Source of the DNA: Methanobacteriaceae archaeon
Lineage (GTDB): Archaea; Methanobacteriota; Methanobacteria; Methanobacteriales; Methanobacteriaceae
DNA: 64,000 nt
Reading direction: 5' to 3'
NCBI GenBank assembly: GCA_030656015.1
Contig: JAUSNX010000002.1
Location: forward strand, 33,839-97,838
Numbering within the stretch: position 1 is the first letter of the stretch; every line of letters starts with the position of its first letter. The notes under the pieces were generated by a model. That model was not told the origin of the DNA. It saw nothing but the letters and a program-made list of their open reading frames with translations, and did not search any database. Of this stretch, positions 30,001 through 40,352 are shown piece after piece. A program made the position numbers and the translations under genes.

Positions 30001-31440
30001 ATGAGCGTGGCAAGAAAAATAGCAAAAAACACTGGCCTATTAATGATAGCATCATTATTTACAAATATTATGGCCTTCCTATGGACCATTTATACTGCCA
30101 GTTATTTGGGAACTGTTGGTTTTGGAATTCTTTCTGCTGCCCTGGCATTAACCGGTATATTTAGTGTTTTGGCTGATCTGGGATTGAGTACCTATTCAAC
30201 TAGAGAAGTTGCTAAGGATAATGACAAAACTAAAAAATACTTGTCAAATATTGCTCTAATTAAAGTTTTTCTGGCAATATTCACCTTCATCGTACTATAC
30301 CTTACAATTATGCTTAAAGATTATCCAGCCCAATCAGTGGACGTAATCTTAATTATAGGTATTTATATGATTTTTACATCTTTTACCGCGCTTTTCAATG
30401 CTATTTTCCAGGGCCATCAGAGAATGGAGTTCCAAACTATAGGGAGCATTATAAATAGTTCTTTACTATTATTTGGTATTTTATTAGCTATTTACCTCAA
30501 AGGCGACATTATAACTATAAGTCTTGCTTATTTATTTGCCAGTATCATTACTCTGGCTTATTCAATTATTGTAACCTCTTGGAAATTTACAGTACCTTCT
30601 TTTGAATTTGATATGAAATTTTGGAAAAAAACTATTATTAACGCCCTTCCCTTTGGAATTACAGGAGTATTCACCACCATTTATTTCTGGATAGACTCAG
30701 TGATGCTTTCTTTTATGCAAGGTGATGCTGCAGTAGGTCTTTACAATGCCCCTTATAAACTTCTGTTAGTGATGCTTTCCATATACAGTGTTTACATGTT
30801 GGCTCTCTTTCCATTCATGTCACAATTTTATGTTGACTCAAGTGATGCTCTAAAATTAACTTATCGCCGTTCATACAAGTATATGCTCATTTTAAGTCTT
30901 CCTGTGGCAGTTGGAACTACGATACTTGCTCAGGAAATAATATTATTCATATATACTCCCCAGTATCTGCCTTCTGTATTAGCATTGCAGATACTTATCT
31001 GGTCCATAGTTTTCATGTTTATAAATGGATTATCAGCTAATCTTTTAGGATCTATTGATAAGCAGTTAGCAGTTACTAAAATAACTGGAATCGGTGCTGT
31101 GGTAAATGTTGGTATTAATTTAGTCATAATTCCAATTTTTAGTTTCTATGGAGCCAGTGTTGCTACGGTATTCACAGAATTTTTGATAATGATTTTATTT
31201 ACTCGCATAGTATCAAAAACTGAGTTTTCTGTTGGAAATACTATGCTTAAGGACTTATGGAGGATTTTAATACCATGTATAGCAATGCTAGGTGTTTTAG
31301 TCTTCTTAAAACTTCCTTTATTAATAATGATTTTCATCAGTGCCATAGTTTATATTATAGGAATTTTACTAACCAAAGCAATTGATAATGAAGATATATC
31401 TATGATAAAGGGCATGATAAATAAAAATAGATCTAATTAA
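30001..31440 (+). CDS. Polysaccharide/oligosaccharide flippase (Wzx-like, MOP superfamily)
   Basis: The 479-residue membrane protein has about 12-14 helices and the start of the PST/oligosaccharide flippase family (VARKIAKNTGLLMIASLFTN), with the conserved loop LGTVGFGILSAALALTGIFS and LADLGLSTYSTREVAKD. These transporters move lipid-linked oligosaccharides across the membrane. It heads a plus-strand block of glycosyltransferase genes, so it likely exports the glycan they build. GGTAATAA precedes ATG. Confidence 0.9.
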   Translation: MSVARKIAKNTGLLMIASLFTNIMAFLWTIYTASYLGTVGFGILSAALALTGIFSVLADLGLSTYSTREVAKDNDKTKKYLSNIALIKVFLAIFTFIVLYLTIMLKDYPAQSVDVILIIGIYMIFTSFTALFNAIFQGHQRMEFQTIGSIINSSLLLFGILLAIYLKGDIITISLAYLFASIITLAYSIIVTSWKFTVPSFEFDMKFWKKTIINALPFGITGVFTTIYFWIDSVMLSFMQGDAAVGLYNAPYKLLLVMLSIYSVYMLALFPFMSQFYVDSSDALKLTYRRSYKYMLILSLPVAVGTTILAQEIILFIYTPQYLPSVLALQILIWSIVFMFINGLSANLLGSIDKQLAVTKITGIGAVVNVGINLVIIPIFSFYGASVATVFTEFLIMILFTRIVSKTEFSVGNTMLKDLWRILIPCIAMLGVLVFLKLPLLIMIFISAIVYIIGILLTKAIDNEDISMIKGMINKNRSN

Positions 31441-31560
31441 TCAAATTTATTCAAAATAACTATTTTAAAAGATATAATAAAACAATTAATAATTATAATT
31501 TCATAATTTCCAATTAACGAATTATTCAAAAGAGTTAATAAATTTATTAAGGAGTTATCA

Positions 31561-32616
31561 ATGCCGCCTCACGTTACTATTATTTTACTGAACTGGAATG
31601 GATGGAAAGATACTTTAGAGTGTTTAGAAAGTGTTTATCAGATAAGTTATCCTTCATTCAGCGTAGTATTAATAGATAACTATTCCACCGATGATTCCTT
31701 ACCAAAAATAAGAGATTTCTGTTCTGGAGAATTAAATGTTTTTAGTGAATTGAAAGCTGGAAATATTTCTAAAATTATTAAAAATCCCTCTAAAAAACCT
31801 ATTGAATTATGGGAATTTAATGAGAAGGATATTGAAGAAGAAACTTGTTTTAAAGAAACTATTAAAAGTTTTTCAGGTAAATCCAATCTTTTCTTAATAA
31901 AAAATAATGAAAACCATGGTTTTGCTGGTGGAAACAATGTAGGGATTAAATTCGCCCAAAATATTATAAAAAGTGATTATATTCTTCTTTTAAATAATGA
32001 TACTGTGGTGGAAAATGGATTTCTGGAACCTATGGTTGAAATCTCTGAAAATAGTAAGGATATAGGTTTGGTAGGCCCCAAAACATATTTCTATCATCCC
32101 TACCCCCAAAAAATTATTCAAATAACTGGTGGTGGAGGTATAGATCTTAAAAAGGCCAAAACTTTCCAGAGAGGATATCAAGAAGAAGAACATGGGCAAT
32201 ATAATGATTCGGTAGATATAGGTTATGTGGGAGGTTCTTGCGTCCTGGTAAAAAGTGAAGTATTAGATGAAGTGGGCCTTCTGGATGAAAGGTTTTTTAT
32301 GTACTGGGAAGACACTGATTGGTCATATAGGGGATATAAAAAAGGATATAAGTCTGTTTATCAACCAAAGTCAGTGATATGGCATAAACACGGGGCTTCC
32401 AGTAAACCATACTTTGAACTTTATTATTTAAGCCGCAATCGAGTATTCTTCATGAAAAAGAATGCCACCTCCAGTGAATATAACCGTTTCTTGTTCCATT
32501 TTTTCACACATGTGTTTTGGTTGGATATTTGGTACTATCTAATCCATCTTAAAGACTTAAAAAAGGTTTCATGTTATTTAAGAGGCCTGAAAGATGGTTT
32601 TAAATTAAAAATATAA
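31561..32616 (+). CDS. GT2 family glycosyltransferase (rhamnosyltransferase-like)
   Basis: The GT-A domain opens VTIILLNWNGWKDTLECLES, and the DxD region is ILLLNNDTVV near residue 142. Later GGSCVLVKSEVLDEVGLLDE and FFMYWEDTDWSYRGYKKGYK are the standard acceptor/catalytic motifs (ED in WEDTDW). An atypical insert of about 50 residues rich in Lys, Phe and Glu sits at residues 55-110, between the first motif and NHGFAGGNN. Cytoplasmic or membrane-associated; GGAGTTATC precedes ATG. The donor sugar is not known. Confidence 0.9.
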   Translation: MPPHVTIILLNWNGWKDTLECLESVYQISYPSFSVVLIDNYSTDDSLPKIRDFCSGELNVFSELKAGNISKIIKNPSKKPIELWEFNEKDIEEETCFKETIKSFSGKSNLFLIKNNENHGFAGGNNVGIKFAQNIIKSDYILLLNNDTVVENGFLEPMVEISENSKDIGLVGPKTYFYHPYPQKIIQITGGGGIDLKKAKTFQRGYQEEEHGQYNDSVDIGYVGGSCVLVKSEVLDEVGLLDERFFMYWEDTDWSYRGYKKGYKSVYQPKSVIWHKHGASSKPYFELYYLSRNRVFFMKKNATSSEYNRFLFHFFTHVFWLDIWYYLIHLKDLKKVSCYLRGLKDGFKLKI

Positions 32617-32800
32617 TTTAAAATTAATTATAACTATAATTGATTATTTAATAAATAAATCTAATTTAGGTTACTCTTACATACGCTTAAATTTCATAAT
32701 CACTAATATTAATTAAAAATAAAAAAATAATTTTAAAAATAAACTTTTAAACAATTCTGGATTTATTTATTATTGATTCAATAATTTTAAAGGAGATAAA

Positions 32801-33988
32801 ATGGACATCAATTTCACACTATGGTCTACCAACATGTCGGGTGGATATAAAGTAATTTTTGAGCTGGCCAATGGTTTAGTAGATCGAGGCCACCATGTAA
32901 CCATAACTGCCTTAGGCGGAGATCACTCCTGGTTTCCTTTAAAGGCCCGTTTAAATTATGTTAAGCCACCGTGGCCCATAAAATTATTGAGTCCTATTTT
33001 GAAAGTTCTCCTTAAGCGTCCAGCTAGATATTATGAGGCTTTAACCTTAACCCAGAAACTTAAATTAGGATTTGAACCGGATTTAGTTAAAGCACTATCA
33101 GAAAACACTCCTGAATGTGATATCAATATTGCTACCTGGTTCCCCACGACTTTTGCAGTCTATAGAAGTGATAAAGGAGTTCCAGTTTATCTTTGTCAGG
33201 ACTTTGATGAGTTGGCCCAGGAAAGAGGGAATTATTTCACTCAAATGTTTCATGAAAGCCTATATTTGCCATTTAATATAATAACTATATCTGGATGGTT
33301 AAAAGAGTGGATAAAAGAAAAGTATAATAAAGATTCAGACATTATAATCAATGGAATTGACCATAACATATTTTATCCTCGAGAAAATATATTTAAAGTA
33401 TCTAACCAAAGTGTTGGAACAAAAGAAAATATTTCCTCTGATAGTAGTGAAGGTCCTAAAATAATGAGTATATTCCGAGGATTATCCTACAAAGGAGACC
33501 AGGACCTTATTGATGCTCTAAAAATTGTATCTAAAGAAGTTGAAAATGTTACTTTAGTTGCGGTGGGAAAAAAAGAAGTTTTAGAAAAATTATTGATAAA
33601 AGAAGATCTTAATTTTGATTTCATGACTTTTAGCAATGCAAGTGATGATAAAATGGCTGAACTATATAGTTCATCCGACATTTTTGCATTCCCTTCGCAC
33701 ATTGAAGGATTTGGCCTTCCACCTTTAGAAGCTATGGCCTGTGAAACTCCAGTAGTGACTGCTGATTGTCTGGGTGTGCGTGATTATGTTAAGAATGGAG
33801 AAAATGCATTTATAGTACCTCCTAAAAATCCAGAAGCATTGGCTAAAGCCATAATCAATGTTTTAAATGATGAAGAAATTCAAACAAAGTTCAAAGAAAA
33901 TGGATTAAAAACAGCATCCCATCATACCTGGGAAAATGCCATTAATAGTTTTGAAAGTATATTAATAAAGGCTATGGATGGAAATTAA
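32801..33988 (+). CDS. GT4 family glycosyltransferase
   Basis: The 395-residue protein has the GT-B fold of GT4 enzymes. The N-terminus has NMSGGYKVIFELANGLVDRGH, and the C-terminal donor site has FPSHIEGFGLPPLEAMACETPVV with the EX7E-type pair. KGDQDLIDALKIV resembles the nucleotide-sugar loop. It presumably adds one sugar to the surface glycan. GGAGAT precedes ATG 32801. Confidence 0.9.
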   Translation: MDINFTLWSTNMSGGYKVIFELANGLVDRGHHVTITALGGDHSWFPLKARLNYVKPPWPIKLLSPILKVLLKRPARYYEALTLTQKLKLGFEPDLVKALSENTPECDINIATWFPTTFAVYRSDKGVPVYLCQDFDELAQERGNYFTQMFHESLYLPFNIITISGWLKEWIKEKYNKDSDIIINGIDHNIFYPRENIFKVSNQSVGTKENISSDSSEGPKIMSIFRGLSYKGDQDLIDALKIVSKEVENVTLVAVGKKEVLEKLLIKEDLNFDFMTFSNASDDKMAELYSSSDIFAFPSHIEGFGLPPLEAMACETPVVTADCLGVRDYVKNGENAFIVPPKNPEALAKAIINVLNDEEIQTKFKENGLKTASHHTWENAINSFESILIKAMDGN

Positions 33989-34084
33989 TTGAATTCCATT
34001 AAAATGTACTTAAAATACTTCTAAAATTAATAGATTCCAAGAATATTTACTTAAAATATAATTCTAAAATATCAAAGTGATTAA

Positions 34085-34876
34085 ATGATTTCAGTTATAT
34101 GTGTATATAACAATAGGGAAAGCCTGAAAAATTATTTGCTCCCTGTTTTAAACCTTCAAAGTTGTGAACATGAGCGTATTTTAATTGATAACACCGAGGG
34201 TAAGTTTAAATCTTCTGCTGAGGCCCTAAATTACGGCGCTAGCAAAGCAAAAGGCGATTATTTAATTTTTGTTCATCAAGATGTAGATCTGGAATCAAGT
34301 TCCTGGTTAGAAGATGTTCATAAAATTTTAGACAAATTGCACCATTTAGGAGTGGCTGGAGTAGCCGGGATGTCCATCAATGGTCAAAATCACATGGAAA
34401 GACAGCGAAATATAATAAAACATGAAGTCCCACCTGTTAAATGGGGAAATCCTATTGAATCACCAGAAGAAGTGGAAACTGTAGATGAATGCTTATTTAT
34501 AATACCTCGTGAAGTTTTCCAGAAAATAGAATTCGATGAAGAAACCTGCCCGGGATGGCACTTATATGGCGTTGATTATTGTTTAAGTTGTCAAGAAATA
34601 GGTTTAAAAGTTTATGTAATCCCTATGAGTATTTATCATCTATCCGCCCATTCTGGAGATGAGAATCCTCTTAAAACTGCCTTAAAAATGGGATATCATC
34701 CCCCAGAATACTATGAAATTCTTCCTAAGCTTATGAAAAAACACCGGGCCCATTTCAGTAAAATTTACACCACCTGTGGTGAATGGGATACTAAAACTCC
34801 GCTTATACTACAGAGAGCATCACTTACCTTTAATTTAGGAGTGAATTTTATAAAAAGAAAATTCAGCAAATCCTAA
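34085..34876 (+). CDS. GT2-like glycosyltransferase
   Basis: The 263-residue protein begins ISVICVYNNRESLKNYLLP and has YLIFVHQDVDL (acidic metal site, about residues 59-69), then VDECLFIIPREVF, GWHLYGVDYCLSC (the conserved catalytic Asp position) and a C-terminal HxH-like IYHLSAHSG. This is the layout of short GT2-type transferases of archaeal glycan islands. GTGAT lies 3 nt before ATG. The donor is unknown. Confidence 0.82.
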   Translation: MISVICVYNNRESLKNYLLPVLNLQSCEHERILIDNTEGKFKSSAEALNYGASKAKGDYLIFVHQDVDLESSSWLEDVHKILDKLHHLGVAGVAGMSINGQNHMERQRNIIKHEVPPVKWGNPIESPEEVETVDECLFIIPREVFQKIEFDEETCPGWHLYGVDYCLSCQEIGLKVYVIPMSIYHLSAHSGDENPLKTALKMGYHPPEYYEILPKLMKKHRAHFSKIYTTCGEWDTKTPLILQRASLTFNLGVNFIKRKFSKS

Positions 34877-35122
34877 GTCTATCTAATTTAAAATTCTTAA
34901 TCTTTATAATATCAAACCTTAATTAATAATAGAAATTGTCTGTAATCATTATTTTAAGAATAGTTTAAGAATATTAATTTTTAAAATAATAGAATCATAA
35001 TCAATAATAAAATTCTATAATTTAAAATCCATCAATAATATGGAAAAGACATAAATGGATTTTATCTGAAAATTTAATTGACCAGTTTACTGCATCATTA
35101 CTACAATATAATGAGTGATACT

Positions 35123-36226
35123 ATGAAAGTGTGCTACTTTGGTTCCTATGCCCCATCTTATCCACGGCATAGAATAATAATTAAGGGACTTCAATCTCAG
35201 GGAGTAGATGTAACTGAGGTTACAGACTCATCACAAATATTAATTCGCTATCCAAAGCTAGCCCGAAAGTATCTATCAGAAAAAGACTTTGATGTTATTT
35301 TTGTAGGTGAGGCCAGTAATTATGTGCAACCTTTAGCCATTATACTTAAAAAAATAACTAGAAAACCTCTGATATTCGATACTTATGTCTCATTATATGA
35401 TACTAATCAAGATAGGGGAGTTCATCAAAATCCCATGCTTTCTAGATTATTTTATAACCTGGATAAGTACAACTGCCTTTTTTCAGATGTGGTACTGCAG
35501 GACACTAATCAAAATGTGGAATACTTCCATGAAACATTCCATATAGAAAAAGAAAAATTTAGAAGATTACTTATTGGTGCGGAAGATGATTTGTTCTACC
35601 CTCAAAATACAAGTTTGAATGATAATGAAAAGGTGAGGTTGGATGATCAAAAGGAAACAAATACCACAGAAGAAACAGAAACCTTTAAAGTTCTCTTTTA
35701 CGGTACTTACATACCATTACACGGCATAGAATACATTATTCAAGCAGCTAAGATCTTAGAAAATGAGAATATAAGTTTCCAATTAATAGGCCGAGGCCAG
35801 ACATTTCCAGAAATTCAGAAACTCTATGAAAGTCTGAATTTATCTAACATAGAATTTAAAGGAATGGTGGATTATCAAGAACTCCCTAAATACATCGCCC
35901 AATCTGATGCCTGTTTGGGAATTTTTGGAGGAACCGAAAAGTCCATGAGAGTGATACCCACCAAGGCTTATCAAATTCTAGCTATGAAAAAGCCACTCAT
36001 TACAGGATATTCACCCGGGGCCCTGGAACTGTTTAAAAACAGAAATAATGCTCTTTTATGTGAAATGGCCAATCCTGAAAGTTTAGCTTCAGCAATTTTA
36101 GAGCTAAAAGAAGATGAAAAACTCCGTAAAAGGATTGCTGGTAATGGTTATAAGCTCTTCCAGGAAAAACTAACTCCGGATCAGATTGGATTAGAAGCCC
36201 TGAAAATAATTAAAAGCATATTATAA
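35123..36226 (+). CDS. GT4 family glycosyltransferase
   Basis: ATG 35123 is preferred because GAGTGAT lies 3 nt upstream; longer starts at 35111 and 35078 give a poorer N-terminus. The 367-residue GT-B protein begins MKVCYFGSYAPSYPRHRIII. The donor-site region is KVLFYGTYIPLHGIEYIIQA (about residue 190), then ACLGIFGGTEKSMRVIPTKAYQ. It is part of the plus-strand glycan block. Confidence 0.88.
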   Translation: MKVCYFGSYAPSYPRHRIIIKGLQSQGVDVTEVTDSSQILIRYPKLARKYLSEKDFDVIFVGEASNYVQPLAIILKKITRKPLIFDTYVSLYDTNQDRGVHQNPMLSRLFYNLDKYNCLFSDVVLQDTNQNVEYFHETFHIEKEKFRRLLIGAEDDLFYPQNTSLNDNEKVRLDDQKETNTTEETETFKVLFYGTYIPLHGIEYIIQAAKILENENISFQLIGRGQTFPEIQKLYESLNLSNIEFKGMVDYQELPKYIAQSDACLGIFGGTEKSMRVIPTKAYQILAMKKPLITGYSPGALELFKNRNNALLCEMANPESLASAILELKEDEKLRKRIAGNGYKLFQEKLTPDQIGLEALKIIKSIL

Positions 36227-36277
36227 CCAATTATTTAAGAAAAAATGATTATAGAATAAGATTCGGTTTATGCATTT

Positions 36278-36299
36278 CTTATTATTATTATTATTATTC
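36278..36299. repeat. (ATT)n microsatellite
   Basis: A run of about seven ATT/TTA units lies in the short gap between the two convergent glycosyltransferase genes. Such tracts are unstable, but it is not inside a gene. Confidence 0.7.
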
Positions 36300-36318
36300 C
36301 AATTTTTCAAACTTATTT

Positions 36319-37500
36319 TTATTTTAAACATTTTTCATACACTTCCTGGGTCTCCTTAACAACATTTTCCCAATTAAATGTATTTAAAGCGACTTCACGG
36401 GCATTTTTAGCCATAGAATCTCTTTTTGAATCATTTTGAAGTATATCCATTAATGCCTTTTTCAGCTGATCTTCTTGGTAGTCTATTACATGACCCTCAT
36501 TATTTGAAACCCATTCTGAAACCCCACAATATTTAGTTACCACCACTGGAGTTTTACAGGCCATGGCTTCTACCACCACATTACCAAAAGATTCATAGCG
36601 ATCTTTAGAAGGCAAAACAAAAACATCCGCATCTACATATGCTTCCAACTTATCATTTTCATATAAAGGCCCAGGAATAATAACTGAATTTTCGATTCCT
36701 AAATCATGAACCAGATTATTAATTTTATCCAAAAAATGATCATCAGGCCCGGCAATAACCAGTTTTGAAGGCCCTATTTTATCTATCAAAGATTTAAATG
36801 ATTTTAAAAGTAAATCAATACCTTTTCTCTCATGAAGACGGCTTAAATATAATATTATTTTTTCATCTTCTTTAATTCCCATTTTTTCTCTGAAAAGACC
36901 TTTTGTAGGTAGTTTTTGATAAGTTTTCAAATCAATTCCATTAGGAATTTGCACTACCGAATCAAGATCCAAATCAATGAAAACATCTTTATATTGGCTT
37001 GCTTCTGAATGGGAAGACGCAATTATTTTACAGGAATCATATATTATAGATTTACCAACTATTTTGTCAAAAATCTCTTTTTGACGGCTTTTTATCATGG
37101 TGGGGGCCGATCCTCGAGGTTGGATGATGTAAGGAATATCATATTTTTTAGCATATCTATGGATAATTGCTGCTAAAAACGTTCGGTGCTCGTGTATATG
37201 AATAATATCAAATTCTTTAAGTTTTTTTCGAACAACCAGAGGCATATAATAAGGAACTGGAAAATTTAATCCTCCAGCTAAAAACATGGATAAATTACGG
37301 AAATAGTAAGTTTCTATTCCTTCCACATCAACTGGAACATTTTTTTCTACGTTTAGTCTTTTTTTAAACCCATCTGTAGTGAAAACAGTAACTTCATGGC
37401 CATTTTTAACTTGTCGCCGTGTAATCTCATAAACTGAACGAGGCGGACCACCTGCTTCCCAGGATGGTTTGAAAAATGGAGTTACATGGAGAATTTTCAT
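36319..37500 (-). CDS. GT4 family glycosyltransferase
   Basis: The 393-residue GT-B protein begins MKILHVTPFFKPSWEAGGPP, typical of GT4 enzymes. It then has RGMSAP-like PRGSAPTMI, KIILYLSRLHERKGIDLLLK (nucleotide loop) and VLPSKDRYESFGNVVVEAMACKTPVV (donor site with Glu residues). It likely adds a hexose in the surface polysaccharide pathway. It begins a minus-strand block continuing to 47390. Confidence 0.92.
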   Translation of the reverse strand: MKILHVTPFFKPSWEAGGPPRSVYEITRRQVKNGHEVTVFTTDGFKKRLNVEKNVPVDVEGIETYYFRNLSMFLAGGLNFPVPYYMPLVVRKKLKEFDIIHIHEHRTFLAAIIHRYAKKYDIPYIIQPRGSAPTMIKSRQKEIFDKIVGKSIIYDSCKIIASSHSEASQYKDVFIDLDLDSVVQIPNGIDLKTYQKLPTKGLFREKMGIKEDEKIILYLSRLHERKGIDLLLKSFKSLIDKIGPSKLVIAGPDDHFLDKINNLVHDLGIENSVIIPGPLYENDKLEAYVDADVFVLPSKDRYESFGNVVVEAMACKTPVVVTKYCGVSEWVSNNEGHVIDYQEDQLKKALMDILQNDSKRDSMAKNAREVALNTFNWENVVKETQEVYEKCLK

Positions 37501-37566
37501 AAAATCAACTAATATTGTTTTATTATAGATTATCCAGTTTATATCAAGTCATTTTTATGGATAAAA

Positions 37567-38778
37567 TCAAGCAGAAAAATCTTTTATAAGTTTATCCAGT
37601 GTTTGTTCAAATCTCTTAGTGATTAATTCCCAGTCATTATGCTTTACAAATTGGCGAGCCTTTTTACCTTCATCTTTAATGATATTCTCATTTCTCATTT
37701 TCTGAGCCAGTGGTAAAACTTCCTCTGATCCATTAACATACTGTAATCCATGGCCTTCACCAAATTCCATGCTAATTCCAGGCAACCTGGTAACAATAAC
37801 TGGTTTTTCCATGGCCATGTATTCGTAAATCTTAATAGGTACAATATCCTGCATAATCTCTTCATCCTGGTGAGCGGGGAGTAAGCATATATCTGCGGCG
37901 GCCGTGAATTCTGGTATTCGATTATATGGCTGCTTTCCAGTGAGAATTAACTGGTCCTGCAGGCCATACTTATCTCTAATGTGAACCATATCATCATAGG
38001 CATCCCCATCCCCAACCACAACTATTTTAATTTCAGGATATTTTTCCTTATTTTGACCCAGTTCCGTTGCTAGTTCCTTCATTCCAGCAAATTGATAAAT
38101 CCAACCCATGAAGAAAAGTACGGTGTCATCTTCTTTTATACCATGTTCATCCCGGATACGTGAACCATCAAGATTCGGATCGAACTGTTTTAAATCAATT
38201 CCTGCATCAATTATTTGAGTTTTTTCCGGATTTGAGCCGAGTTCTATTGCTAATTCAGCTAATCGTTGGTTAATAGTTAGTACTAAATCAGATCGTGCGA
38301 GGGTACGTTTATTAATATTTTTTCCCAAACCTTGGAATATTTTCTCAGGAATTAAAGCATATAATACATCTATTAAATAATAAACAAAAGGAATACCATG
38401 TTTATTGGCCGATCTGGCCGCCAAATTAGCATTTAACAAACCAAAGGCAATAATTACATCCGGTTTAAATTCTTTTATTTGCCTTTCAATTTCCTTCCCA
38501 TGGAAATAAGGAATAGAAACATAATCTAAAACTGGTATCTGGATTAGAGAAGGCCTAACAACTTGTATTCTGGCTTTAGGATTTACCTTATGAACATGGT
38601 GGTAAACTTTTCTATCAACCAGGAAATCATATCTTTTTTCATCCTTTCTTCTCCAATCAATCCCATGATCTATTACTCGAATGGAATGACCTTTGACTGA
38701 TAGGCGATCCATTAGATGGTGTTGTTGGTGTGGATTTCTTTCAATCCAGTCTGATTCCTGAACAATGAGTATACGCAT
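37567..38778 (-). CDS. GT4 family glycosyltransferase
   Basis: The 403-residue GT-B enzyme has an N-terminal MRILIVQESDWIERNPHQQH and central DTVLFFMGWIYQFAGMKELA. The C-terminal donor region (CLLPAHQDEEIMQDIVPIKIYEYMAMEKPVIV) has the usual Glu residue positions. AGGTAATTTAA precedes ATG. The substrate is unknown. Confidence 0.9.
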   Translation of the reverse strand: MRILIVQESDWIERNPHQQHHLMDRLSVKGHSIRVIDHGIDWRRKDEKRYDFLVDRKVYHHVHKVNPKARIQVVRPSLIQIPVLDYVSIPYFHGKEIERQIKEFKPDVIIAFGLLNANLAARSANKHGIPFVYYLIDVLYALIPEKIFQGLGKNINKRTLARSDLVLTINQRLAELAIELGSNPEKTQIIDAGIDLKQFDPNLDGSRIRDEHGIKEDDTVLFFMGWIYQFAGMKELATELGQNKEKYPEIKIVVVGDGDAYDDMVHIRDKYGLQDQLILTGKQPYNRIPEFTAAADICLLPAHQDEEIMQDIVPIKIYEYMAMEKPVIVTRLPGISMEFGEGHGLQYVNGSEEVLPLAQKMRNENIIKDEGKKARQFVKHNDWELITKRFEQTLDKLIKDFSA

Positions 38779-39080
38779 TTAAATTACCTATGAATTTCTT
38801 AAAAATTGAATTATATGTTAACTATAAATTAAATTCACTAAATTTGAATAAATTTAATGATGAGTTTTAATATCAATAAGTTTTGAATAAATTTAATGAC
38901 CCTTAACAAAATCTTTTAATTAAATCTGCAATTAATATAGGGATTTATCTTATAAATAAGTGTCACCTCATTTAATATAATTATCAAAAATAGATTAATG
39001 GGTTCCAAATATTTATTTATAGAAAAATAAGTGATTAAAAAATAATTATTTAGAAGAAATATTTAGAAAAAATATTTTAA
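38779..39080. other. Intergenic region with 17-bp direct repeat
   Basis: About 300 AT-rich bases hold no gene. The 17-bp word TTGAATAAATTTAATGA occurs at 38844-38860 and 38883-38899. Promoter elements for the glycosyltransferase gene to its left (minus strand) presumably lie here. Confidence 0.5.
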
Positions 39081-40076
39081 TTAAAACTCAGCACTTTCTT
39101 CTATGTTTTCCCAGCTGTCATCGAACCATTTATGAGTTCTTTTAAGGCCATCTTTAAAGCTAACGGTAGGCTGATAGTCCAGTATTTTTTGGGCCTTTTC
39201 AATGGATGATAAAAGCTGAGTCTTGGCATCCCAGTTTCTACGGGCCATATACGCCACTCCTTCTTCATTTCCAGTGAGTTCATTTACCCATTTGGCCATG
39301 TCAATAACCCGATTATCTTTGGCAGAGCCTAAATTTATGGCTTGACCTATAGCTTCTTCTTTAATTCCCATAGCTAAAAGTCCATTGACAATATCTTCCA
39401 CAAAGGTCCAGTCCCTTGTTTCTGAACCATCACCAGTAATCGGTAGGGCCTGTCCAGTCATGGACCAGTAGAAGAAGTTAGGAATAACATTTCGGTACTT
39501 TCCAGGGACTTCACCAGGGCCAAATACATTGAAAAATCTGGCATTTACAATGGGCATATCATAGAGATTGTGGAAGTAATTGGTGTATAACTCACCCAAT
39601 AATTTTGTTACTTGATAAGGGGTGTGTAGAGAAATAGAAATATCATGTTCTTCAAATGGCATTTTAGAGTCTAATCCATAGACTCCACAACCCGAAGATG
39701 AGTATACAAATCTTTCCACTCCAACCAGTTGTGCGTATTGTAAAACTTTTAAAATACCTATACCATTAACCATTAAATCCTTTTCAGGATTATCTACACT
39801 GTTTTGATTGGCAAAGTGAGCCGCCAGATGGAAAACATAGTCTGGTTTTTCTTTAAAGACTCTTTTTAAAGAAGCATCATCCAAAATATCCCCTTTAATG
39901 AACTCCACATTATCCAGTTGAGGTATATTCCATTCATAGGCCGATGACATGTTATCCAGGATGATAACTTTACCAGCACCTAATTCTCCTAATCTTCGTG
40001 AGAGATTGCTCCCTACACAACCAGCCCCCCCAGTTACCAGTACCGTTTTATCTTCATATTCCTTAAATTGATCCAT
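39081..40076 (-). CDS. NAD-dependent sugar epimerase/dehydratase (extended SDR)
   Basis: The 331-residue extended SDR has GGAGCVGSNL (residues ~16-25), catalytic YSSSGCGVYG and YQVTK (Tyr/Lys pair) near residue 155, and FNVFGPGEVPGKYRNVIPNF. A Cys in the glycine loop (GAGCVG) is unusual but does not break the motif. It is probably a nucleotide-sugar epimerase or dehydratase for the surface glycan; the reaction cannot be specified. GAGGT precedes ATG. Confidence 0.85.
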   Translation of the reverse strand: MDQFKEYEDKTVLVTGGAGCVGSNLSRRLGELGAGKVIILDNMSSAYEWNIPQLDNVEFIKGDILDDASLKRVFKEKPDYVFHLAAHFANQNSVDNPEKDLMVNGIGILKVLQYAQLVGVERFVYSSSGCGVYGLDSKMPFEEHDISISLHTPYQVTKLLGELYTNYFHNLYDMPIVNARFFNVFGPGEVPGKYRNVIPNFFYWSMTGQALPITGDGSETRDWTFVEDIVNGLLAMGIKEEAIGQAINLGSAKDNRVIDMAKWVNELTGNEEGVAYMARRNWDAKTQLLSSIEKAQKILDYQPTVSFKDGLKRTHKWFDDSWENIEESAEF

Positions 40077-40352
40077 TTTAACAAACCTCTGTGATTATTA
40101 GGAATTAAGTAATTAATTAGAGTAGTTAATTATTATTTTACAAAATGATTATATTTTACAATAAGTTTTAATTTATATATTAATTCTATTATTTAAAATA
40201 AGTAATGATATTGTTTTAATTTATCTATAATTAATTTTTAAAAAATGAAAAATAATTGATTTAAAAATAAATATTTAAAATATCATATAAATTTTTCACC
40301 ATAATAGGGCAATCGAATATCTGCCCTACCATTAAGACGTATTCTTTAAAAA